A stretch of 13,565 bases of DNA. Source: Candidatus Saccharibacteria bacterium UBA5145 (GTDB lineage Bacteria; Patescibacteriota; Saccharimonadia; Saccharimonadales; UBA4665). The translations under genes and the position numbers were made by a program. Below the pieces are notes generated by a model. It saw only the letters and a program-made list of their open reading frames with translations. It ran no database searches and was not told where the DNA came from. Location: positions 31,116 to 44,680 of the forward strand of contig DHXX01000011.1 of assembly GCA_002413865.1 (NCBI GenBank), given 5' to 3'. Within the stretch, counting starts at the first letter, position 1, and every line of letters begins with the position of its first letter. Positions 1 through 6,506 of this stretch are shown here, piece by piece.

Positions 1-2
1 CT

Positions 3-1454
3 CTCGATGTGGCAGCGTTACTGTTAGTCGGCTTGCCGTTCGTGATTGGTCAATACGCCTTGCAGGACAATCTGGGCAGTCGGTCACAATTATTGTTTTG
101 CGCGCTTAGTGCCGGCTTGCTCGGCGGCCTAGTCGTAGTGGCGACGCGGCTGGCCTCGTTTAAACAGGACTATGCGCCGGCTTCCGTCATGTATGTCTTG
201 GCGGCGGCCTTGTTGCTCATCCCGGCGGCAGCGCTGGGCTTTGGAACGCTCGGCAGCCTGACATTTATAATCATCGTCAGCTTCGCCGGGTTGCACTACC
301 AGGCCAAAGATTCCAACTGGCTGCTGGTCTCGACAATCACCGTCCTCATACCATTGTTTGACGCGCTGTTTGGATTCGGTATCGACAGTCGGCGCTTTAG
401 CGTGGCCGTGGGAGCGGCTCTAATTTGGAATATTGGCGTCTCGCTCGCCACCAGGCAGGCTTTGGTCCGTTGGTTAGTGGTCGGCTGCCTATTGATAACG
501 CCGTTCGCAATCGGCGGCGGCGGTCTAGGGATTCACTGGGGAGCGGCGGGCTATGCCGGCGGCTACCTGCTGGTCATGCTGAGCTGCATCGCGGCCCGGG
601 CCATCGCCCGTGGCAAACTTCTGCTGTCCGCTAAAGTGCCGATTGCCGGTTATTACGCTGAAGCGAGCCAGGCTTACGTGACGGGCTACACGCTGGCCGG
701 AATCATCGCCCTGGCCGTGTCGTTGGCCGATGCCCACTCCCAGCTCGTGACGACACTGACGCTCGGCGTAATCGCTTTGTCGGTGATTGGGGTTGCTAAA
801 ATTGAACGCAACAATCAGTTGCTGGCCCTTTTGCCGCTTGTCATGCAGGGCGTTTTGTTCAGCGGTCTCCGGCCGGACGTTAATGACAGCAATGCCTTGG
901 GGCTAACGGCTATCATTTCGGTGCTCGCGGCTGCTGCCGCCTACGCCATCGTCCCGCTGGTCGCGTCGGCTAGCGGCAGTCTGGCCGCCCGATCGACCCG
1001 GCTGATAAGCGTTGCGACGGCCTATATCGGCCCGCTGCTCGTCCTGGCCCCGGCTCAGCCAAGCTTACTCTTGCCACTTAGTTTGTTCATGGCGGGGCTG
1101 CTGACGTTTGACTATAACCGCTTGGCCAGGCAACCGGTCAAAGAGCTCAGCCTCGGCGTCTGTCTCGCCTCGATCCAGTGGTTAGTCCTCCTGATGGGTT
1201 ACACGAATATTCACATTCATACCCATATGATCGCCCTCTATTTGGCCGGTTTTGCGGTTTGGCGCAGCGCCTTAAAAGATTCCATTGCCAGTCAAAACTA
1301 TATTCGAGCCCTCTTTTTCGTCGTTACTATACCTTTAATCCTTCAGAGTCTTTCAGGGGTGAGCGGCGGCTTCTACGGCCTAATGCTGATCGGCGAACAG
1401 GTCGGTTTTATGATAGTTGGCGCCAGCTTCGGCCAGCGCTTCTTGCTCCGCTGA
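3..1454 (+). CDS. Polytopic membrane protein, 5'-partial, interrupted by TGA
   Basis: The frame is open to the left window edge (codons at 3-8 precede the first GTG at 9), so the gene is probably partial and GTG 9 need not be its start. The visible 481+ residues are almost entirely alternating hydrophobic stretches separated by short polar loops, well over ten predicted membrane segments, with no catalytic motif. The layout (many short helices, glycine-rich loops, a GGFYGL-type segment near the end) resembles DUF2157-like and related large bacterial membrane proteins of unknown function; this is a resemblance only. The frame stops at TGA 1452-1454, just after an Arg-rich loop (GQRFLLR), where a further helix would be expected. 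The same frame then encodes exactly such a helix (see next entry), so the stop looks like an interruption, not the natural end. Function unknown; very likely an integral membrane protein. Confidence 0.8.
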   Translation, partial: LDVAALLLVGLPFVIGQYALQDNLGSRSQLLFCALSAGLLGGLVVVATRLASFKQDYAPASVMYVLAAALLLIPAAALGFGTLGSLTFIIIVSFAGLHYQAKDSNWLLVSTITVLIPLFDALFGFGIDSRRFSVAVGAALIWNIGVSLATRQALVRWLVVGCLLITPFAIGGGGLGIHWGAAGYAGGYLLVMLSCIAARAIARGKLLLSAKVPIAGYYAEASQAYVTGYTLAGIIALAVSLADAHSQLVTTLTLGVIALSVIGVAKIERNNQLLALLPLVMQGVLFSGLRPDVNDSNALGLTAIISVLAAAAAYAIVPLVASASGSLAARSTRLISVATAYIGPLLVLAPAQPSLLLPLSLFMAGLLTFDYNRLARQPVKELSLGVCLASIQWLVLLMGYTNIHIHTHMIALYLAGFAVWRSALKDSIASQNYIRALFFVVTIPLILQSLSGVSGGFYGLMLIGEQVGFMIVGASFGQRFLLR

Positions 1455-1589
1455 GGCCTCTGGACGGCGCTGGCGGCCGTTCTCTTCCAGCTCCGAGGAC
1501 TGGGTTGGGCCTTCCTGAGCCTGCTCGCCTTGATCATCATCGGCACGGCCGTCTATCGGTTGCAAAAACATCCGTCTGATAATAAGTAG
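1455..1589 (+). other. In-frame C-terminal continuation after TGA (44 codons)
   Basis: Reading on in the same frame past the TGA at 1452-1454 gives 44 sense codons ending at TAG 1587-1589. The product begins GLWTALAAVLFQLRGLGW, continues with a strongly hydrophobic helix containing AFLSLLALIIIGTAVY, and ends in a basic tail RLQKHPSDNK. This is the usual end of a polytopic membrane protein (helix, short loop with Arg, helix, basic cytoplasmic tail), and no start codon with an upstream ribosome site separates it from the main gene. I infer that it is the original C-terminus. The TGA is a point mutation (TGG Trp or CGA Arg to TGA), a read-through site, or a sequence error. Confidence 0.7.
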
Positions 1590-1632
1590 GAATTAGGAAT
1601 TAGGAATTAGGAATTAGGAATTAGGAATTAGG
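1587..1632. repeat. Heptanucleotide tandem repeat (TAGGAAT)6+TAGG
   Basis: Six perfect TAGGAAT units run from 1587 to 1628, followed by a partial TAGG. The first TAG is also the stop codon of the read-through frame of the preceding membrane gene. Because the unit length is 7, TAG occurs in all three forward frames, and the reverse complement (CCTAATT) places TAA in all three reverse frames, so nothing can be translated across it. Heptanucleotide short tandem repeats in intergenic DNA are known from cyanobacteria and others. Here it could be a slippage-prone spacer; no function is visible. Confidence 0.95.
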
Positions 1633-1714
1633 CGATTGCCTAGTGGCGGAGATTGGCTTGGGCACAGCTGGTACCGGCATGGCGATAATGGTTTTCGAGG
1701 ACGCGGCCCTAAGG

Positions 1715-1729
1715 TGCTAAACTAGAGGC
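1715..1729 (+). promoter_or_regulatory. Candidate rmuC promoter, extended -10, leaderless
   Basis: TGCTAAACT at 1715-1723 matches an extended -10 (TGn plus TAAACT). Exactly six bases (AGAGGC) separate it from the ATG at 1730, so transcription would begin at about the A of the start codon. A -35 is weak (TTCGAG at 1694-1699, 18-base spacer). The rest of the 1633-1714 gap shows nothing else recognisable. Confidence 0.5.
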
Positions 1730-2824
1730 ATGATTGTCGCGGTTGTTGTTTTGGGGATACTGGTGCTCGTCTTGCTCGGAGTTGTCCTGCGCCGACCAGC
1801 CACGCCGGCCGCCGACAGCAGTAGCGCCTTATTGCTCAAACAAGACCTTGCCCAGTTGAGCGGCGATATCACCAAACTCAAAGATGGGATTCAAAGCCAG
1901 CTCACCGATCGACTCGACAAAAGCCAGGCTCTGATGATGGGCAGCCTGCAACGCCAGTTCAGCGAAAGCACCAAGCTGATTAGCGAGGTCACGCGCAACC
2001 TGACCGAGCTCAAAGAGTCCAACAAGCAGGTCATGGGCATCACCGATGAGCTGCGCACCCTCCAAAACGTCCTGCAGAATCCCAAGCAGCGCGGCGTGCT
2101 CGGCGAATACCACTTGCGCTCGGTGCTCGAAAACGTCCTGCCGCCCGAACGATTCAAACTCCAATACAAAATTGGTAAGGACGACGACGGCAAGGACCTG
2201 ATTTGTGACGCCGTCGTGATGCTCGACAAAGGTATCATGTTGCCCGTCGATTCGAAGTTTAGCCTCGAGAACTACAACCGTCTGATTGTCGAAAAAGATA
2301 AAACCCGGCGCGAAACCTTCGTGCGGCTCTTTAAAGCGGATCTCAAGAATCGGATCGACGAGACGGCCAAATACATCCGCCCCAAAGACGGCACGATGGA
2401 TTTTGCCTTCATGTTCATCCCGAGCGAGGCCATCTATTACGACCTGTTGATTAACAAGATCGGCGCCGCCGACACTAGCGCTCGGGACATGATCGAGTAC
2501 GCTTTCCGCGACAAAAACGTCATCATCGTCAGCCCGACCAGTTTCATGGCTTATCTCCAGACCGTCCTCCAAGGTCTGCGTAGCCTGCAGATCGAAGAGA
2601 CCGCCAAAGAGATTGCTCAGCGAGTCGGCGAACTGGGCCGCCATATCTCGACCTATGAGAGCTTTATGCAGAAACTGGGCAATAGCCTGGGTACGACCGT
2701 CAATCACTACAACAACGCCCATAAGGAACTCAAAAAAGTCGACAAAGACGTCCTCAAAATCGCCGGCACGTCGCCGGCGGTCGAGCCCCTCCTGATCAAT
2801 CGCCCGGCCGACGAAGACGACTGA
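1730..2824 (+). CDS. rmuC: DNA recombination protein RmuC homologue
   Basis: The 364-residue protein starts with one hydrophobic anchor (residues 2-20, VAVVVLGILVLVLLGVV) followed by RR. A Lys/Glu/Gln-rich, probably coiled-coil region (about 33-115) precedes the RmuC domain (about 115-340). Typical family segments are visible: QRGVLGEYHLRSVLENVL (120-136, with E126), the ICDAVV strand (D160) and LPVDSKFSLENY (171-182, with D174-x-K176). These fit the restriction-endonuclease-like fold proposed for RmuC. In E. coli loss of RmuC affects inversion at short inverted repeats; the biochemical activity is poorly defined. Length is somewhat short for the family but the domain is complete. ATG 1730 is chosen because it directly yields the membrane anchor and lies six bases from a -10-like box. 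It is convergent with the glycoside hydrolase gene and ends in TGA, which is therefore a genuine stop in this genome. Confidence 0.93.
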   Translation: MIVAVVVLGILVLVLLGVVLRRPATPAADSSSALLLKQDLAQLSGDITKLKDGIQSQLTDRLDKSQALMMGSLQRQFSESTKLISEVTRNLTELKESNKQVMGITDELRTLQNVLQNPKQRGVLGEYHLRSVLENVLPPERFKLQYKIGKDDDGKDLICDAVVMLDKGIMLPVDSKFSLENYNRLIVEKDKTRRETFVRLFKADLKNRIDETAKYIRPKDGTMDFAFMFIPSEAIYYDLLINKIGAADTSARDMIEYAFRDKNVIIVSPTSFMAYLQTVLQGLRSLQIEETAKEIAQRVGELGRHISTYESFMQKLGNSLGTTVNHYNNAHKELKKVDKDVLKIAGTSPAVEPLLINRPADEDD

Positions 2825-2860
2825 CGATGGCCAGCGCTGTCGTTAGCTAGCTACCCAAGT

Positions 2861-2891
2861 AACCAAGCGTCACTTCAACGCTAACTTGGTT
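2861..2891. terminator. Possible hairpin between convergent genes
   Basis: The 95-base gap between the stops of rmuC (+) and the glycoside hydrolase (-) contains an imperfect inverted repeat. AACCA pairs with TGGTT and, inside it, AGCGT pairs with ACGCT around the 7-base loop CACTTCA, with a 4-base bulge on the 3' side. It is the only clear dyad in the gap and could serve as a two-way terminator, but there is no U-tract on either strand. Confidence 0.3.
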
Positions 2892-2919
2892 GGGAGGTAA
2901 TTTCGGGTCAACTAGTCGC

Positions 2920-4260
2920 TCAGTGCCGGAGTAGGTCGATGGCGAGCGCGGCGGTCCAGGAAAAGTTGGCGGCCCCAGCCGGCGAGCCGTCACGCGGGTC
3001 AAAATATTCATAACAACCGTTTTTGGCGACCATTTCGAGCGTACTGTCGCGCAGCGCGGCGGCGTGGTCCTTGTAACCATAGCGCTCGAGGCCATCGATC
3101 ACCAACCAGTTGATATTGACCCAGCTCGGTCCTTGCCAGTACAGTTTGGGCTGAAACCAAAACGAATTCAGCGGGACGCTCGGGACAGGGAAGGCCGGAC
3201 CAAAGGAGTGCTCATTTTCGAGTAGCTTGACGAGCTTAGCGGCGCGCTCTTGGGTGATATGCCCGGCATACAGCGGCAGTAAGGTCGCGACCGTCGGAAT
3301 CTTGAGCAAACGATGGGTGATAAAGTCGCGCGAGTAGTATTGGGCCGAGTATTCGTCCCACAGCTGTTCAAAAGCTTTTTCGGTCAGGGCGATGCTACGA
3401 GTCAGGTCTTCTGGCAAGTCTTCGCGTAGGCTGGTGGCGATGTGCTGCAGGTGTTGATTGGCCCGAATGAAAATACTGTTATAGGACAAGTCTTCGATGG
3501 CGAACAGGCCATGGTCGAGTATTTTGTTGATGTTGTAGGCTTTGCGGCGCAAGCGGCGCTGGATATCAAACAAGGCCAGGGCTTCGATGGTCGAAAAGCG
3601 CTGGTCGAGCGGCACGGAGTGGGTGTCGCGGCGGAATAGGTTGATAACCGTGTCGAGCTTCAACCGTTCGATGACCTGAATCCAGGCCGGTAACATGTGT
3701 TCGTGCATCTCGGCCATCCACGGCGGGGTATTATCGAGCCCGGTCTCCCAAGGATGAATCTGAATTACCAAACCCTCGTGGTGCGGGTCGCGTTCGTGAT
3801 AGAGCCATTCGTGGTAGGCGACGAGGGCCGGGTAGACCGTTCGATACCACGCCCGGCGTTCTGGCCAGGCCAGCTTCTCGCCAATCTTGACGACGGCTTC
3901 GGCGAGCATTGGCGGCTGAGTGATGCCGGTCGTCGTGACGTCGTCGGGCGCGAACGGGTTGAGCCAGCTCCGCCAAATATTACGGTCGGTCCGGTACTGG
4001 GGGTCATCGCGAAAGATAATATTTGGCAGCATGCCGTTATGCCACTGGCCGCGCAGCAAGCTGAGGATTTCTGACTTGGCCCGCTCGACATCCAACTGGC
4101 GCAATCCAATCGCTATAAAACAACTGTCCCATAACCATTGGTGCGGGTAGAGACCATGGGCCGGTTGGGTGTAGCTGCCGCGGTCATTCATGGCCAGTAC
4201 GTTGCGGGCTTCGGTGAGTAGATCGGGCACGTCCTGCATATGCTTAAAAGTATATAGCAT
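2920..4260 (-). CDS. MGH1/GH63-like glycoside hydrolase
   Basis: A 446-residue, leaderless, soluble protein (no signal peptide) of the (alpha/alpha)6-barrel type related to mannosylglycerate hydrolase and GH63 enzymes. Family landmarks, numbered from the longest start: GLYPHQWLWDSCF (36-48), QPPMLAEAV (115-123), HPWETGLDNTPPW (169-181) with D176 at the catalytic-acid position known in mannosylglycerate hydrolase, YWQGPSWVNINW in the C-terminal third, and CYEYFDPRDG (416-425) with E418 at the catalytic-base position. Both acidic residues are present, so it is probably active. The substrate (mannosyl- or glucosyl-glycerate, trehalose-like or other glucoside) cannot be told from sequence. The ATG at 4260 overlaps a TGC-TATATACT promoter-like box, so the ATG at 4239 (residue 8, MQDVPDLL) is the likelier start, giving 439 residues. 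It ends in TGA directly after the last barrel helix. Confidence 0.88.
   Translation of the reverse strand: MLYTFKHMQDVPDLLTEARNVLAMNDRGSYTQPAHGLYPHQWLWDSCFIAIGLRQLDVERAKSEILSLLRGQWHNGMLPNIIFRDDPQYRTDRNIWRSWLNPFAPDDVTTTGITQPPMLAEAVVKIGEKLAWPERRAWYRTVYPALVAYHEWLYHERDPHHEGLVIQIHPWETGLDNTPPWMAEMHEHMLPAWIQVIERLKLDTVINLFRRDTHSVPLDQRFSTIEALALFDIQRRLRRKAYNINKILDHGLFAIEDLSYNSIFIRANQHLQHIATSLREDLPEDLTRSIALTEKAFEQLWDEYSAQYYSRDFITHRLLKIPTVATLLPLYAGHITQERAAKLVKLLENEHSFGPAFPVPSVPLNSFWFQPKLYWQGPSWVNINWLVIDGLERYGYKDHAAALRDSTLEMVAKNGCYEYFDPRDGSPAGAANFSWTAALAIDLLRH
4249..4259 (-). promoter_or_regulatory. Candidate promoter of the glycoside hydrolase gene
   Basis: On the minus strand TGC-TATATACT lies at 4259-4249. 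With TATACT (4254-4249) as the -10, transcription would start about seven bases downstream, near 4242, three bases before the ATG at 4239 and inside the longest ORF. This supports the second ATG as start and a nearly leaderless mRNA. Confidence 0.45.
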
Positions 4261-4312
4261 TGAGCGCTAATCGATTAATCGCCGTCGGGCGGATTCTCGG
4301 CGCTAAACTGGC
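4261..4312 (-). other. Gap between yajQ stop and hydrolase start, weak hairpin
   Basis: The 52-base gap contains CGCCG (4280-4284) facing CGGCG (4298-4302), a 5-bp stem with a 13-base loop flanked by TTA/TAA, and two direct copies of GCGCTAA (4264-4270 and 4300-4306). It could be a weak terminator for yajQ, but there is no clear U-tract. Confidence 0.25.
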
Positions 4313-4810
4313 CTAGCGGTAGTTGGTGAAACTGACTGGAAAGTCGAGGTCTTGAGCGCGCAATAGTTGCATAACGCCTTGGAGGTCGTCTTTGCTGGCG
4401 CTCATGACACGGACCGTGTCGCCTTGGATTTGCGGTTTCACCTTGGGGTACTGTTCGCGGATCAAGGCGGTTAACTTCTTAGCCTTGTCTTGGTCGAGGC
4501 CTTGTTTGAGGGGGACTTCTTTGACCGAACGAAGGTTGCTGTCGACGACGTCCTTGGTAGTGTCGAGGAATTTTTGACTCTGTTCGCGAGCGGCCAGCTT
4601 TTTGCGGACGATGTCCAGGATGGCGTCGATCTGCCATTCACCACTGCCCGTGATTTTAAAACCGGTCTTTTCGGGGTTGAGCCAGTCGAGCTCGGCCGGC
4701 GTGCCCTTAAAGTCATAGCGGCTGGCGATTTCGCGCTGCGCTTGATCGAACACGTTGTTCATTTCGGCTTTGTCGTATTCGCTGACGACGTCAAAAGAAA
4801 AATTTGCCAT
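4313..4810 (-). CDS. yajQ: YajQ-family (DUF520) nucleotide-binding protein
   Basis: The 165-residue protein matches YajQ over its full usual length. It has the N-terminal motif ANFSFDVVSEYDKAEMNN (2-19), a conserved SRYDFKG segment (about 31-37), an ITGSGEWQI stretch (53-61), the central VDSNLRSVKEVPLKQGL region, and a C-terminal KPQIQGDTVRVMSASKDDLQ strand-helix unit. The fold is two ferredoxin-like domains. In Xanthomonas and Pseudomonas, YajQ-family proteins bind cyclic di-GMP; others have been reported to bind nucleic acids. Whether this one does either is not visible. It is cytoplasmic, with no signal peptide. ATG 4808-4810 is fixed by the conserved N-terminus and by a TATACT box six bases upstream. 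It reads in the same direction as, and 52 bases upstream of, the glycoside hydrolase gene, but that gene has its own promoter-like box. Confidence 0.95.
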   Translation of the reverse strand: MANFSFDVVSEYDKAEMNNVFDQAQREIASRYDFKGTPAELDWLNPEKTGFKITGSGEWQIDAILDIVRKKLAAREQSQKFLDTTKDVVDSNLRSVKEVPLKQGLDQDKAKKLTALIREQYPKVKPQIQGDTVRVMSASKDDLQGVMQLLRAQDLDFPVSFTNYR

Positions 4811-4822
4811 AGCTACAGTATA
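4811..4822 (-). promoter_or_regulatory. Candidate yajQ promoter, -10 six bases from ATG
   Basis: On the minus strand TATACT (4822-4817) is followed by GTAGCT and then the yajQ ATG. The six-base spacing would put the transcription start at the A of ATG, a leaderless mRNA. No convincing -35 is seen and there is no Shine-Dalgarno sequence, which fits a leaderless message. The remainder of the 4823-4876 gap shows nothing else. Confidence 0.5.
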
Positions 4823-4876
4823 GAATGAACCGTGAACTTCTCATAGTCGGCCACGACTTAAGTCCGGTTAATGACC

Positions 4877-5296
4877 TTAGTGCAGGGCAGTTACCGTGAA
4901 ATCGGCGTAACTGTCGTGGGGAATGACTAGGGTTGGTCGGGTTCTTTTATAGAGATCACCTTCGTCTGTCGTATCGAAAACCGGGTCGGGGGTAAAATGT
5001 ATGGTATTGGCGTCCGACCGATTGGGTGGGGAGTCGGGCAGTTCTTTGGTGATTGTTCCGTCGGCGGAGCACAAAGCTGCCTGTTTTTTGCATTCTGACC
5101 TAGTAAAACTGAAGCCTTCGCCACTTTCGCCAGTCGCCGTAGTGGTCACTGCCGAATGAACCAACTGCGACGACATCCATCTAACCTGGACACGCTGGCC
5201 TTCGCTGAGCGAATAAGGATTTTCGACCCGAAGGGATTGGTAGGCTGGCGTTCTAGATTCTTGATTAGATAGTTCAATACTTGCGTTGCTAATCAT
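4877..5296 (-). CDS. Hypothetical protein, 139 residues
   Basis: I do not recognise this ORF. The predicted protein is polar, rich in Ser, Thr, Asp and Pro, with a short beta-rich-looking pattern (SLRVENPYSLSEGQRVQVRW, 21-40) and two cysteines (C69, C76). It has no membrane segment or signal peptide. An in-frame TAA 18 bases upstream of the ATG rules out an N-terminal extension. It uses AGA three times and AGG once for arginine (residues 15, 39, 118 and 66), codons that are scarce in the flanking rmuC, pheS and pheT genes, and its base composition is less G/C-rich. This suggests a poorly expressed, transferred or decaying gene, perhaps a secreted or pilin-like protein that has lost its leader. 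No good ribosome site; a loose AATACT box lies about 25 bases upstream. Without it the 4811-5453 stretch would hold no gene. Chance ORF remains possible. Confidence 0.45.
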   Translation of the reverse strand: MISNASIELSNQESRTPAYQSLRVENPYSLSEGQRVQVRWMSSQLVHSAVTTTATGESGEGFSFTRSECKKQAALCSADGTITKELPDSPPNRSDANTIHFTPDPVFDTTDEGDLYKRTRPTLVIPHDSYADFTVTALH

Positions 5297-5453
5297 AAAT
5301 TGTGTAGCCTTAAGTTACTAATAGTATTGCTTAAGTTTATAGCTCAAGCGGCCGCCAATTAAAAGTGTAATATATGCATCAAAACCCACGCTAAAACGAC
5401 GATTTTTGACGGTGTTGCTCGAGCCAGTGCTCTGCTATACTTAAGCCTAAGTT
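5297..5453. promoter_or_regulatory. Divergent intergenic region with pheS promoter
   Basis: This relatively A/T-rich gap separates the leftward hypothetical ORF from pheS. For pheS, TGC-TATACT at 5433-5441 is a good extended -10, with TTGCTC (5415-5420, 15-base spacer) as a weak -35. The predicted start near 5448 leaves about six bases of leader, with no Shine-Dalgarno and no room for a T-box or attenuator. CTTAAGTT occurs twice (5309-5316 and 5330-5337), 21 bases apart, i.e. two helical turns on one DNA face, a possible operator; CTTAAG recurs at 5440-5445 across the -10. Confidence 0.5.
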
Positions 5454-6506
5454 ATGCAGTACCAAAATCCCCAAATTGCCGAAGTTGCCCAATTATTACA
5501 AAAACGCCTAGTCGAACTGGACAATAAAGTCGACATCTTGCGGGCGGTCGAACTCAAAGCCCTCTACGAGCAGATTCGCACGCTGCCCGCCGACCAACGC
5601 GGTGTCTTCGGGCAGGAAGTCAATCGGCTACGCCAGGAACTCGGCCAACTTGTCGACCAAGCCCAAACGGTCGAGCAGCCATTGCCGGCCATCGACGTGA
5701 CGGCGCCGTTTGACATCAATATCGCACCCGAACAACGCCCCAGTTTACTTTCCAGTGCCGTCGGTAGCACCCATCCGCTGATGCTCGAGCTGGCCGTGGT
5801 CCTCGATATTTTTTATCGCATGGGTTTCACCGCGGTCGAGTCACCCGAGATCGACGATGACTTTCACATGTTCGGCGCCCTCAATTTTCCCGAAGGCCAC
5901 CCGGCACGGGACGATTACGATACCTTCATGACCGAGCAAACCGACGGCCACGGCCAGCCGTTTATCGCCCCCGCTCACACCAGCACCATGCAACACCGCG
6001 TCTTGCAGACCCACAAAGCCGACTTGGAACGCGGCGTCCCGATCGCGGCCGTTATTCCCGGCCGTGTCTTCCGCAACGAGGATCTCGATGCCCGCCACGA
6101 GCACACTTTTTATCAACTCGAAGGCGTCTACGTCGGGCAGGGCGTCAACGCCGGGCACCTCATCGCGACCCTCAAGACGTTCCTGCAGGCCTATTATCAA
6201 AAAGACCTAGAAGTTAAGACCCAGCCGTTTTATTTCCCATTCACCGAACCGTCCTTTGAATTTGCTTTGAGTTGCCCATTCTGTGACAAAAAAGGTTGCC
6301 ACATCTGCTCGCAGACCGGCTGGATTGAGTTGCTCGGCTGCGGCATGATTCACCCGAATGTGCTGCGCGCCGCGGGCATCGACCCCGAAGTTTACACCGG
6401 CTTTGCCTGGGGCGGTGGTATTGAGCGCCTGGTTATGATGAAGTACGGTATTGAAGACATTCGCTACTTCGAGAGCGGTAAACTAAACTTTTTGAGGCAA
6501 TTTTAA
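5454..6506 (+). CDS. pheS: Phenylalanyl-tRNA synthetase alpha subunit
   Basis: The 350-residue protein is the catalytic alpha subunit of the alpha2beta2 enzyme that charges tRNA-Phe in the cytoplasm. An N-terminal helical arm (about 1-75) contacts tRNA. The class II core follows: HPLMLELAVVLDIFYRMGF (motif 1 region, 107-125), the PAHTSTMQHRVL segment (173-184), motif 2 GRVFRNEDLDARHEHTFYQLE (203-223) with R204 and R207, and motif 3 GFAWGGGIERL (316-326) with R325. A CxxC-x4-CxxC cluster (C274, C277, C282, C285) sits before the conserved GWIELLGCGMIHPNVL (289-304). Such a cysteine knuckle occurs in PheS of several phyla, though not in E. coli, and may bind zinc. It ends in the family-typical LNFLRQF. 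The stop overlaps the pheT start by one base (TAATG), implying coupled translation. Confidence 0.98.
   Translation: MQYQNPQIAEVAQLLQKRLVELDNKVDILRAVELKALYEQIRTLPADQRGVFGQEVNRLRQELGQLVDQAQTVEQPLPAIDVTAPFDINIAPEQRPSLLSSAVGSTHPLMLELAVVLDIFYRMGFTAVESPEIDDDFHMFGALNFPEGHPARDDYDTFMTEQTDGHGQPFIAPAHTSTMQHRVLQTHKADLERGVPIAAVIPGRVFRNEDLDARHEHTFYQLEGVYVGQGVNAGHLIATLKTFLQAYYQKDLEVKTQPFYFPFTEPSFEFALSCPFCDKKGCHICSQTGWIELLGCGMIHPNVLRAAGIDPEVYTGFAWGGGIERLVMMKYGIEDIRYFESGKLNFLRQF

Noticed and set aside
1452..1454. Alternative genetic code with UGA as glycine (code 25) explaining the interrupted gene
   Set aside because: TGA ends rmuC and the glycoside hydrolase at the expected family ends and does not appear inside any other recognised gene, so general reassignment is unlikely.
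1829..2722. Long antisense ORF (297 codons) opposite rmuC
   Set aside because: It lies entirely within the well-recognised rmuC gene; its composition is what the reverse complement of a G/C-ending-codon gene gives, and no family resemblance or start signal is seen.
3697..4074. Forward ORF (125 codons) opposite the glycoside hydrolase
   Set aside because: Fully contained in a recognised gene on the other strand, with no start signal and no family features.
5342..5453. T-box riboswitch or Phe-rich leader peptide upstream of pheS
   Set aside because: The promoter-like box lies only 12 bases before the ATG, leaving no transcribed leader, and no T-box core sequence or Phe-codon run with a terminator is visible.
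6479..6489. Internal pheT promoter from tandem TAAACTAAACT
   Set aside because: It lies within conserved pheS C-terminal codons (GKLNF) and pheT is already coupled by overlap and a GAGG site; probably a chance match, and a warning about TAAACT frequency.
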